Shown here: positions 32,594-38,585 of the stretch, piece by piece
How positions within the stretch are numbered: position 1 is the first letter of the stretch
How the letters are laid out: each line of letters begins with the position of its first letter
NCBI GenBank assembly: GCA_947166945.1
Contig: CAMVGH010000014.1
Location: forward strand, 1 to 38,585
Direction: 5' to 3'
Length of the DNA stretch: 38,585 nt
Origin: an uncultured Clostridia bacterium
Lineage (GTDB): Bacteria > Bacillota > Clostridia > Oscillospirales > Ruminococcaceae
Position numbers and translations under genes: made by a program
Notes under the pieces: generated by a model
The model's input: only the letters and a program-made list of their open reading frames with translations
Database searches by the model: none
What the model was told of the DNA's origin: nothing

Positions 32594-33688
32594 TCACTCC
32601 AATCCGCGCATCACGTCAAGCACTGCCTCGAACTGTGCGCCGTCAAGCCCGTCCCGCAGCCGGTATATCAGCTCCTCGAACGTAAGCTGCGAAGCCGCCG
32701 CTCTCACCGTGTCCAGCTCCGGCATGAATCTATGGAAGGCAAGCCGCTTGCGCAGCCCGTCAAGTTCCTCGTTTATGATAAGCTCAGCCTGCTCCGCGGC
32801 AGTCATGCGAAGCTCGTTGTTGTGCCGTGCAAGCTCCCCGAGATCGTCTATCCCGATGAGCCGCACTCCCACGATCTCTGTGACAGTCCGCTCTATGTCC
32901 GGCGGCACCGCGAGGTCGATCAGAAGACGGGGCTTTTCCGTGCGGAGAGCCGCTTTCAGTTTTCCCGCAGTCACCGTGAAATGCGGGCTTGCGGTGGCGC
33001 TTATTATGCAGTCAGCGCTGTCTGCTTCCTCATACCGCCTGTCATACGGTACTGTGCGGACACCGTCATATTGCACTGTTCCTGCCGAATGGACGCGGGC
33101 GGTCTGGGTGATATGCACATTCCTGTGAGGCAGAAGATTTTTCAGGGTCGCGGAACCTATTTTCCCGCTTGCGCCGATCATGAGGATATTCACACTGTCG
33201 CCGAGTTTCGACGCTTCATTCGCCGCGATAGTTGCTGCCGAGACGGGGGTTTTCGACAATTCCGTTTCGGTCTTTACCCGTTTTGCGCAGGTCATGGCAG
33301 CCTGAAACGCCGTGTTCAGTTCAAAATCGGTGCTGCCGTTCACAGCCGCCTCCGAGTACGCGGACTTCACCTGCCGCAGTATCTCGTCCTCGCCGAGTAT
33401 CATCGAATCTATCCCGCAGGCTACCCGGAACAGGTGACGCAGGGCGCTCTCCCCCTCGTAGGTGCGCAGATACTCCGTGATACTGTCTGTTCCGGATATC
33501 CCGGAAAGCAGTGCCGCCGCGTCACCGACCGCCGCCGAGGTGAAATAGATCTCGGTGCGGTTGCAGGTGCAGAGAACGACGGCGGGACCGAGCCCACGGC
33601 GTATTTCCGAACACTTCTTCTCATCAAGCGAGAACTTCTCACGGACGGATACCGGCGCATTTTTATAGCTTATCCCAAGTGCTTTCAT
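32594..33688 (-). CDS. hemA: Glutamyl-tRNA reductase
   Basis: 364-residue enzyme starting the C5 route. The catalytic cysteine is C42 in LCTCNRTEIYF. The NADPH domain has the segment LMIGASGKIG in place of the usual GAGEM. It is shorter than E. coli HemA (418) in the C-terminal dimer region. It sits five bases after cysA, so a transporter and a tetrapyrrole gene are directly joined. Confidence 0.92.
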   Translation of the reverse strand: MKALGISYKNAPVSVREKFSLDEKKCSEIRRGLGPAVVLCTCNRTEIYFTSAAVGDAAALLSGISGTDSITEYLRTYEGESALRHLFRVACGIDSMILGEDEILRQVKSAYSEAAVNGSTDFELNTAFQAAMTCAKRVKTETELSKTPVSAATIAANEASKLGDSVNILMIGASGKIGSATLKNLLPHRNVHITQTARVHSAGTVQYDGVRTVPYDRRYEEADSADCIISATASPHFTVTAGKLKAALRTEKPRLLIDLAVPPDIERTVTEIVGVRLIGIDDLGELARHNNELRMTAAEQAELIINEELDGLRKRLAFHRFMPELDTVRAAASQLTFEELIYRLRDGLDGAQFEAVLDVMRGLE

Positions 33689-33693
33689 GCCGC

Positions 33694-34752
33694 TCAGATC
33701 ACTACCGTTTCTTCGCGGACGGCGTTGTTGGTCAGCAGTCTTACCGAATCGCCGCGGGTGATGAAGATGCGGTAAATGAACACATCGACAGCCTCGCCTA
33801 TCTCAACGGCTGGCTCATCAAGTCCGCGTCTCGCGCTGAAAGTGCTGTTGTTGCAGTCCACGGTTATCTCGATGCTGCTGCCCCGGAACTGTACGTCCCG
33901 CACCACGCCTTCGACCGCCGAACTTTTGTATTTCTGCACTTCATTTTTCTTTGTGATCTTCACGAACTCGGGGCGCACTATCGCCTTGTCGTACTCATCG
34001 ACTTCATCAAACGATTTGAAAGACTTGTAATCCGCAAGCTCCGAGGTCACGCCGAAAAAAGCGGAAGTGAACGCGGTAGTCGGGCTGCGGTATATATCTA
34101 TCGGCGTTCCGGTCTGTTCGACGCGTCCCTTGTTGGTGACGATTATCTCATCGGAAACTTCTATCGCCTCGTCCTGGTCGTGGGTCACGAAAATGCCCGT
34201 TACGCCGAGATGATGTATCATATCTTTGAGCCACCGCCGAAGTTCCTGCCGCACCTTCGCGTCTATGGCGGCAAAGGGTTCATCGAGCAGCAGTACCTGC
34301 GGACTCGGCGCAAGCGCTCTTGCGAATGCCACGCGCTGTCTCTGCCCGCCCGAAAGCTGTGACGGATAGCGTTTCTCGAAGCCCTCCAGCCCTATCAGCT
34401 TTATCAGCTCCGTTACGCGCGCCTTTATTTCCGCTTTGCTCTGTTTGCGTACTTTCAGACCGAACGCTATGTTGTCAAACACGGTCATATAGCGGAACAG
34501 CGCATAGCTCTGGAACACGAAGCCTATGCCGCGTTCGCTGGCGGGAATGTCGTTGACGACTTTGCCGTCTATGACGATCTCGCCGCTGTCGGGCTTTTCA
34601 AGTCCCGCTATCATGCGCAGTATCGTGGTCTTGCCGCTTCCGGAGGGACCGAGAAGCGCCACGAGCCTGCCCTTTTCTATCTCAAAATTCACATTGTCCG
34701 AGGCTTTGAAACCGCCGTAGGACTTGTTGATATTTTTCAGTTCAATATACAT
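33694..34752 (-). CDS. cysA: Sulfate/thiosulfate ABC transporter ATPase
   Basis: 352-residue ATPase of the CysA type. Walker A GPSGSGKTT is at 35-43. LSGGQRQR and LLLDEPFAAID follow, then a regulatory C-terminal domain of about 110 residues. It overlaps cysW by one base (TAATG). Molybdate or other oxyanion ATPases look alike, but the two distinct permeases and the sulfate-type binding protein in the same operon favour sulfate. Confidence 0.92.
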   Translation of the reverse strand: MYIELKNINKSYGGFKASDNVNFEIEKGRLVALLGPSGSGKTTILRMIAGLEKPDSGEIVIDGKVVNDIPASERGIGFVFQSYALFRYMTVFDNIAFGLKVRKQSKAEIKARVTELIKLIGLEGFEKRYPSQLSGGQRQRVAFARALAPSPQVLLLDEPFAAIDAKVRQELRRWLKDMIHHLGVTGIFVTHDQDEAIEVSDEIIVTNKGRVEQTGTPIDIYRSPTTAFTSAFFGVTSELADYKSFKSFDEVDEYDKAIVRPEFVKITKKNEVQKYKSSAVEGVVRDVQFRGSSIEITVDCNNSTFSARRGLDEPAVEIGEAVDVFIYRIFITRGDSVRLLTNNAVREETVVI

Positions 34753-35627
34753 TACTTTTCTCCGCTTCTTTTGCCTATGTATTCCACTATGCTGCGCACT
34801 ATGAGTATGAGTATCGCAAGCACCACAAGTATCGACGATACCGCGAATGCCGGCATGAACTTGTTGTCACCGAAGAGTATCTCCACCTGAAGGGGCAGTG
34901 TGACAGTCTTTCCGCGCAGATGCCCGGAAAGCACCGATACCGCGCCGAACTCTCCCATTGCGCGGGCTGCGCAGAGAACTATGCCGTACAGCAGCGCCCA
35001 TTTTATATGCGGCAGCGTTACTCTCCGGAAGATCGTGAAGCCCTTCGCGCCCATAAGAGCGGCGGCTTCCTCCTCGTCCGTCCCCTGCGCTTCAAGCACA
35101 GGGAGTATCTCACGGGAGATGAACGGGAATGTCACGAACACCGTTGCGAGGATTATTCCGGGGACCGCGTACACCACCATGAAGTCGATGCTTTCAAGGA
35201 GCGGGTACAGTGCGCTCTGTCTGCCGAATGTAAGTACGAATATAAGTCCCGCGATTATCGGGGACACGGTCACGGGCAGGTCGATGAGCGTCACGAGCAA
35301 CTTTTTTCCGTGAAAGCGGAACTTCGATACCGCCCATGCCGCGAACAGCCCGAACACCGTGTTTATCAGTACGGCAATTACGGCAGCTTCGAGAGTGAGC
35401 AGCAGCGCGCTTATCGTGTCCGGATCGGATATAGCTTCGAGATACGGGACGAGCCCCTTTCTGAAAGCCTCATATATCACCGTTATCAGCGGCATCACAA
35501 GCATAACGAACAGAAAAAGAACACTTACGGTTATCAGTATTGCCTTCACCGCTTTTGAACCCGCTGTCTGAGAGTGTATGTCCGTGCTGCCCTCACGGGA
35601 GATCACCTGTTTTTTTTCGGCAGCCAT
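34752..35627 (-). CDS. cysW: Sulfate ABC transporter permease CysW
   Basis: 291-residue inner-membrane permease with six predicted helices. The EAA loop is EEEAAALMGAKGFTIFRRVTLP, and the segment ARAMGEFGAVSVLSG is typical of sulfate permeases. GGAGG lies eight bases before the ATG, within the end of cysT. It forms a heterodimer with CysT. Confidence 0.93.
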   Translation of the reverse strand: MAAEKKQVISREGSTDIHSQTAGSKAVKAILITVSVLFLFVMLVMPLITVIYEAFRKGLVPYLEAISDPDTISALLLTLEAAVIAVLINTVFGLFAAWAVSKFRFHGKKLLVTLIDLPVTVSPIIAGLIFVLTFGRQSALYPLLESIDFMVVYAVPGIILATVFVTFPFISREILPVLEAQGTDEEEAAALMGAKGFTIFRRVTLPHIKWALLYGIVLCAARAMGEFGAVSVLSGHLRGKTVTLPLQVEILFGDNKFMPAFAVSSILVVLAILILIVRSIVEYIGKRSGEK

Positions 35628-35628
35628 A

Positions 35629-36459
35629 TCAGTGACCTCCTTTCAGTATCTTCGTATTCCTTATCTGTATAAGGTTCACAAGGAACAGTATCAGGAACGC
35701 CGCCGCCAGCATCACGAGCGCTATCGCCGTGGCGCTGGAATAGTCGTATTCCTGAAGTTCCGACATTATGATAAGCGGAGTTATCTCCGTTTCATAAGGC
35801 TGATTCCCGGCAATGAACACAACGCTCCCGTATTCTCCGAGACAGCGCCCGAACGCAAGCCCGAATCCCGTGAATATCGCCGGACGAAGCTCCGGCAGTA
35901 TCACCGTAAGGAACGTGCGTGTCCTGCTTGCGCCGAGTATGCCCGCAGCTTCCTCGTACAGCGGGTCGAGCTTTTCGAGCACGGGCTGTACGGTGCGCAC
36001 CACGAACGGTATGCCGATAAATACAAGCGCCACGGTTATGCCTATACGGGTGTAAGCGATCTTTATCCCCATGCCCGAGAAGATCCCGCCGATCCAGCCG
36101 GTATCGGCGTACAGCGATGTGAGGGATATGCCCGCCACCGCAGTCGGCAGCGCGAACGGCAGTTCTATCATACCGTCGAGTATGCGCTTTCCGGGAAAAT
36201 CATACCGTACAAGCACCCACGCGAGCACCACGCCCATGACCGCGTTTATCAGCGACGCGATGAGAGAGGTTATCAGGCTTACCTCAAAGCTTGCCGCAAC
36301 GCGGGGACGGGTTATTACTTTCAGAATATCGGCAAAGTCCATTTTCGCCGTGAACACCACAAGCGACGCCAGCGGTATCAGCACCATGATGCTCAGCAGC
36401 GCGAGGGTCACGCCCATCGAGATCCCGAAGCCGGGAATGATCCTTTTATTGTTTTTCAT
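35629..36459 (-). CDS. cysT: Sulfate ABC transporter permease CysT
   Basis: 276-residue permease with six predicted helices. The EAA loop is EEAAGILGASRTRTFLTVILP, and FGRCLGEYGSVVFIAGN is the sulfate-permease signature. It lies 81 bases after sbp, a gap holding a strong hairpin, and one base before cysW. The ribosome site is AAAGGA. Confidence 0.93.
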   Translation of the reverse strand: MKNNKRIIPGFGISMGVTLALLSIMVLIPLASLVVFTAKMDFADILKVITRPRVAASFEVSLITSLIASLINAVMGVVLAWVLVRYDFPGKRILDGMIELPFALPTAVAGISLTSLYADTGWIGGIFSGMGIKIAYTRIGITVALVFIGIPFVVRTVQPVLEKLDPLYEEAAGILGASRTRTFLTVILPELRPAIFTGFGLAFGRCLGEYGSVVFIAGNQPYETEITPLIIMSELQEYDYSSATAIALVMLAAAFLILFLVNLIQIRNTKILKGGH

Positions 36460-36478
36460 AAAAATGTTCCTTTTGCAG

Positions 36479-36506
36479 TATATCCCCGCCCGAAGGCAGG
36501 GATATA
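36479..36506 (-). other. UUCG-capped hairpin between sbp and cysT
   Basis: On the minus strand TATATCCCTGCC and GGCGGGGATATA pair over a UUCG loop (twelve positions, one mismatch). No T-run follows. This is the usual layout of a stem-loop that protects the upstream sbp message, so that the binding protein is made in excess over the permeases. Confidence 0.65.
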
Positions 36507-36540
36507 CCGGAGTATTGGAAAGATAGTCGGATAGCTTTTA

Positions 36541-37605
36541 TCAGTCCTGTTCGTAGATCTGATCGAACAGTCCGCCGTCTGCGAAGTGCTTTGCGAACGC
36601 TTCGTCCCAGCCGCCGAAATCATTGATAGTTACAAGGTTGATATTGAGGTCGAATGTGTCGGCAAACTCCGCAAGCACTGTTTCATTGGACGGACGGTAG
36701 AAGTTCTCGCCCGCTATTCTCTGTGCTTCCTCGGAATAGAGGTAGTTCAGATATTCGGTCGCTACTTCGCGTGTGCCGTTCTTGTCAACGACCTTATCCA
36801 CTATTGCAACTGAGGGCTGTGCGAGAATGCTGATGCTGGGAGTAACTATCTCGTATTCGTCCGGGTATTCCTTCAGAGAGAGGAACGCCTCGTTCTCCCA
36901 CGCGAGAAGCACGTCTCCCTGCTTGTTCTCAACAAAGGAGTTTGTGGAGCCGCGGGCTCCCGAATCGAGTACCAGAACATTTGCGTAAACCTTCTTGATA
37001 TAGTCGATGACCTTTGCTTCATCGTTGTTGTATTCCTTCTGAGCCCATGCCCATGCGGCAAGATAGTTCCAGCGTGCGCCGCCCGAGGTCTTCGGATTCG
37101 GAGTTATGACACCGACACCGTCCTTTGCGATGTCGCCCCAGTCGAGAATGTTCTTCGGGTTGCCCTTACGCACAAGGAACACGATAGTGGAGGTATAGGG
37201 CGAGCTGTCAAGCGGGAATTCGCTGACCCAGCCGGGTTCGATAAGTCCCGCGTCCTCGACTGCCTTTACGTCATATTCGAGGGCGAGGGTCACTACATCG
37301 GCGGGGTTGCCGTTCGCCACTTCAAGCGCCTGCTTTCCGGAACCGCCGTGGGACTGGGTTATCTCAACCGTGGAGTCATGCTCCGACTCCCAGTGCTTTT
37401 TGAACGCTTCGTTGTAAGCCACATACAGCTCACGGGTGGGGTCGTAGGAAACATTGATGATGGAATAGCTCTTAGCCGCCGCGGGAGCTGCGCTTTCGGG
37501 AGAAGTCTCGTTCGATGCCGAAGCGTTTGAGCATGATGTTGCTGTGACTATTGTTGTAATAAGTGCAAGAGATGCTGCTGTTGTTTTAAAAAATGTACCT
37601 TTCAT
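36541..37605 (-). CDS. sbp: Sulfate-binding lipoprotein of ABC transporter
   Basis: 354-residue extracytoplasmic binding protein. The signal ends at a plausible lipobox with C25 (TATSC), so it should be lipid-anchored. Family segments are SYDPTRELYVAYNEAFKKHW, then TQSHGGSGKQA, then ADVVTLALEYDV and NPKTSGGARWNYLAAW. It delivers sulfate to CysT/CysW/CysA. The ribosome site GAGG (37618-37615) lies nine bases before the ATG but is inside the 3' arm of a leader stem. It is the first large gene of the operon. Confidence 0.95.
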   Translation of the reverse strand: MKGTFFKTTAASLALITTIVTATSCSNASASNETSPESAAPAAAKSYSIINVSYDPTRELYVAYNEAFKKHWESEHDSTVEITQSHGGSGKQALEVANGNPADVVTLALEYDVKAVEDAGLIEPGWVSEFPLDSSPYTSTIVFLVRKGNPKNILDWGDIAKDGVGVITPNPKTSGGARWNYLAAWAWAQKEYNNDEAKVIDYIKKVYANVLVLDSGARGSTNSFVENKQGDVLLAWENEAFLSLKEYPDEYEIVTPSISILAQPSVAIVDKVVDKNGTREVATEYLNYLYSEEAQRIAGENFYRPSNETVLAEFADTFDLNINLVTINDFGGWDEAFAKHFADGGLFDQIYEQD

Positions 37606-37613
37606 TTTTAATT

Positions 37614-37657
37614 ACCTCGTTTCGTTATTGATGTTGAAAATGTGAACGTAACAAGGT
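37614..37657 (-). promoter_or_regulatory. Stem hiding the sbp Shine-Dalgarno
   Basis: On the minus strand ACCTTGTTACGTT (37657-37645) pairs with AACGAAACGAGGT (37626-37614): 13 positions, one A-A mismatch, one wobble, an 18-base loop. The 3' arm includes the sbp ribosome site GAGG. The 5' arm begins one base after the stop of the leader reading frame. Confidence 0.75.
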
Positions 37658-37658
37658 C

Positions 37659-37703
37659 TCAACAGCGGGCTATCCCTCCGGATTTGCCTATCAGGTTTTT
37701 CAT
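37659..37703 (-). CDS. 14-residue leader peptide ending in cysteine
   Basis: ATG at 37703 opens MKNLIGKSGGIARC and stops with TGA at 37661-37659. The last sense codon is TGT for cysteine. A purine-rich AAGAAGAG stretch precedes it as a modest ribosome site. A ribosome waiting at TGT would cover the first bases of the stem at 37657 and free the sbp ribosome site. The frame is too short to prove by sequence alone. The link of its last codon to the pathway's end product and its spacing to the stem are the arguments for it. Confidence 0.6.
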   Translation of the reverse strand: MKNLIGKSGGIARC

Positions 37704-37720
37704 GATATCTCTTCTTTCTT

Positions 37721-37738
37721 TACCCTACTTTTCATATC
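37721..37738. promoter_or_regulatory. Degenerate Rrf2 operator-like site in the sbp leader
   Basis: CCTACTTTTCATAT (plus strand, within 37723-37737) matches the CCTACTATTTCnATA motif of the rrf2/metY region except for one missing base. It lies about 25-40 bases after the predicted sbp transcription start. This would link the two sulfur blocks under one regulator, but a single degenerate match is weak. Confidence 0.35.
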
Positions 37739-37765
37739 GTTTTGATATGTTTTCTCTGTGTGCTT

Positions 37766-37794
37766 ATAATAACACATTTCTCCCGTGTTGTCAA
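37766..37794 (-). promoter_or_regulatory. Strong promoter of the sulfate/siroheme operon
   Basis: Minus-strand TTGACA (37794-37789), a 17-base spacer and TATTAT (37771-37766). The untranslated leader to sbp is about 150 bases. Between 37795 and 37903 I see no gene. Confidence 0.8.
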
Positions 37795-37903
37795 CTACCC
37801 CGATCCAAATTTGTAGCTTATAACATTATTACCGGGCAGCGGACTGATCTTTTCAGTCAAAACTACCACAATATTCCTTCGGAAAAGCGAAAAAATACAG
37901 CAT

Positions 37904-37942
37904 AAAAAAAGCCCGCCGGTGCCGTGCCGACAGGCTTTTTTT
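37904..37942. terminator. Bidirectional terminator ahead of the sulfate operon
   Basis: AAAAAAAGCC (37904-37913) and GGCTTTTTTT (37933-37942) bracket a GC-rich inner stem with two wobbles. It ends the transcript arriving from the hydrolase gene at the right edge. Confidence 0.9.
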
Positions 37943-38016
37943 ACGGTATTACGCCCCGCCGTTCACTCCGGGCAGAGCGCAGTTTCTTAGTTTCCGTGCT
38001 GTGAACTGCCCTGCCG

Positions 38017-38585
38017 TTACTTCATTACCCATTCGACTATCTCCTTTTCAGCGCGCGCAAAGTATTCAAGGTTCTCTTTCCTGTACTTCCCGAATGTCCT
38101 GTACATTATCCCGATAAGCGGCATAAGGCGGTACAGCTTTTTCTCCCTTTCCGGATTCGGCAGCAGTCCGCACAGGTGGCTTCCGTGCGGGAATATCACC
38201 GACTTCACTTCCCGCTCATACCCGATACTTTTCAGGTGTTCTTCCGTTTTCCGGACAGAGTAGGCGGAATTCCAGTCCTCGTCCTCCTCCCCCGCTATCA
38301 TGAGAATGCGGGCGTCCGACTTTTCCGGAGACAGCATAGCCCGCTGCTCCGCCTGCGTATCGTCATACGCTTTCTGAAATGCCGCCCACATTCCCGTGAC
38401 CTTGTACCGCATACCGGGCAGCTTTCTGTATTTCATGACTTTTTCCTTTGAGAAATCGGGGCGGACGAACGGCACTTCCCTGCCCTGCCACACCGCGGTG
38501 CTGTGTCCGGACATTGTTTTTTTGTCCGGCATTGTCCCCTCAAACGGAACGTGCGTCGGGGAGACTGTGATAAGGTTCTCAAACC
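38017..38585 (-). CDS. Alpha/beta-hydrolase, acyl-CoA thioester hydrolase/BAAT C-terminal type (partial)
   Basis: The frame runs from the window edge to a stop at 38017 (189 codons). The first ATG inside (38532) is probably not the start, because the open frame upstream reads on in family-like sequence (SPTHVPFEGT). Visible features are a catalytic-acid segment (IAGEEDEDWNSA) and the histidine in FPHGSHLCG; the nucleophile serine must lie outside. The pattern fits the BAAT/acyl-CoA thioesterase C-terminal family, though other hydrolases are possible. Confidence 0.7.
   Translation of the reverse strand, partial: FENLITVSPTHVPFEGTMPDKKTMSGHSTAVWQGREVPFVRPDFSKEKVMKYRKLPGMRYKVTGMWAAFQKAYDDTQAEQRAMLSPEKSDARILMIAGEEDEDWNSAYSVRKTEEHLKSIGYEREVKSVIFPHGSHLCGLLPNPEREKKLYRLMPLIGIMYRTFGKYRKENLEYFARAEKEIVEWVMK

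Noticed and set aside
37600-37659. Second mini-frame from a TTG at 37662 to a TAA just before sbp
   Set aside because: It has a GGAGGG at a long distance only, a rare start, and no meaningful codon pattern; the Cys-ending frame explains the region better.
1-38585. CRISPR arrays, tRNA or rRNA genes, prophage or insertion sequences
   Set aside because: No regularly spaced repeats, cloverleaf sequences, transposase or phage genes were seen on either strand.

Overview
The window reads as chromosomal DNA of an anaerobic, low-to-mid GC Bacillota, most like the Ruminococcus/Oscillospirales gut lineages. The signs are strong AGGAGG ribosome sites, near-consensus sigma-A promoters with 17-base spacers, a SpoIIE/RsbU-type phosphatase with a SpoIIAA-like STAS protein, surface proteins ending in an NPKTG sorting signal, and an ECF transporter component. 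This placement is inferred from gene content; no rRNA or tRNA gene is visible.

Left third (1-13,000). A repeat-built cell-wall protein (261-1901) is followed by a membrane PP2C phosphatase, an AmmeMemoRadiSam pair (a Memo-AMMECR1 fusion plus a radical SAM enzyme), a STAS anti-anti-sigma protein, an ECF S component and a cytoplasmic GH13 enzyme with an odd Pro/Ala-rich tail. Next come larB-larC-larE, which make the nickel-pincer nucleotide cofactor, but there is no larA. They lie behind two small membrane-protein genes and a strongly structured leader.

Middle (13,000-21,500). A CymR-like Rrf2 regulator is divergent from a six-gene operon: a MetY-like enzyme, a TusA-like protein, a thioredoxin-like protein with a CVPC site, a ThiS-like carrier with a tail beyond its glycines, a ThiF/MoeB-like activating enzyme and a JAMM peptidase. 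This matches the protein-thiocarboxylate route to homocysteine known from Wolinella (HcyS/HcyF/HcyD with MetY), with TusA and thioredoxin added. The divergent promoter region carries three copies of a likely operator. A second repeat-built surface protein, a PAP2 phosphatase with a small coupled ORF, and a CstA carbon-starvation transporter follow on the minus strand.

Right 15.6 kb (22,028-37,605) is one tightly packed minus-strand array of 15 genes: sbp-cysT-cysW-cysA-hemA-sirC-hemC-cobA/hemD-hemB-hemL-sulfite reductase-aprA-aprB-cysD-cysN. It encodes sulfate uptake, activation to APS, direct APS reduction by AprAB, sulfite reduction by a siroheme/ferredoxin enzyme, and the tetrapyrrole steps from glutamyl-tRNA to at least sirohydrochlorin. 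The sulfide made here is the expected substrate of the thiocarboxylate operon, so the two blocks form a sulfate-to-homocysteine programme.

The most interesting regulatory feature is the sbp leader. A 14-codon reading frame whose last sense codon is cysteine is followed one base after its stop by a 13-position stem that hides the sbp Shine-Dalgarno. This looks like a cysteine-sensing translational attenuator. The right edge cuts an alpha/beta-hydrolase gene.
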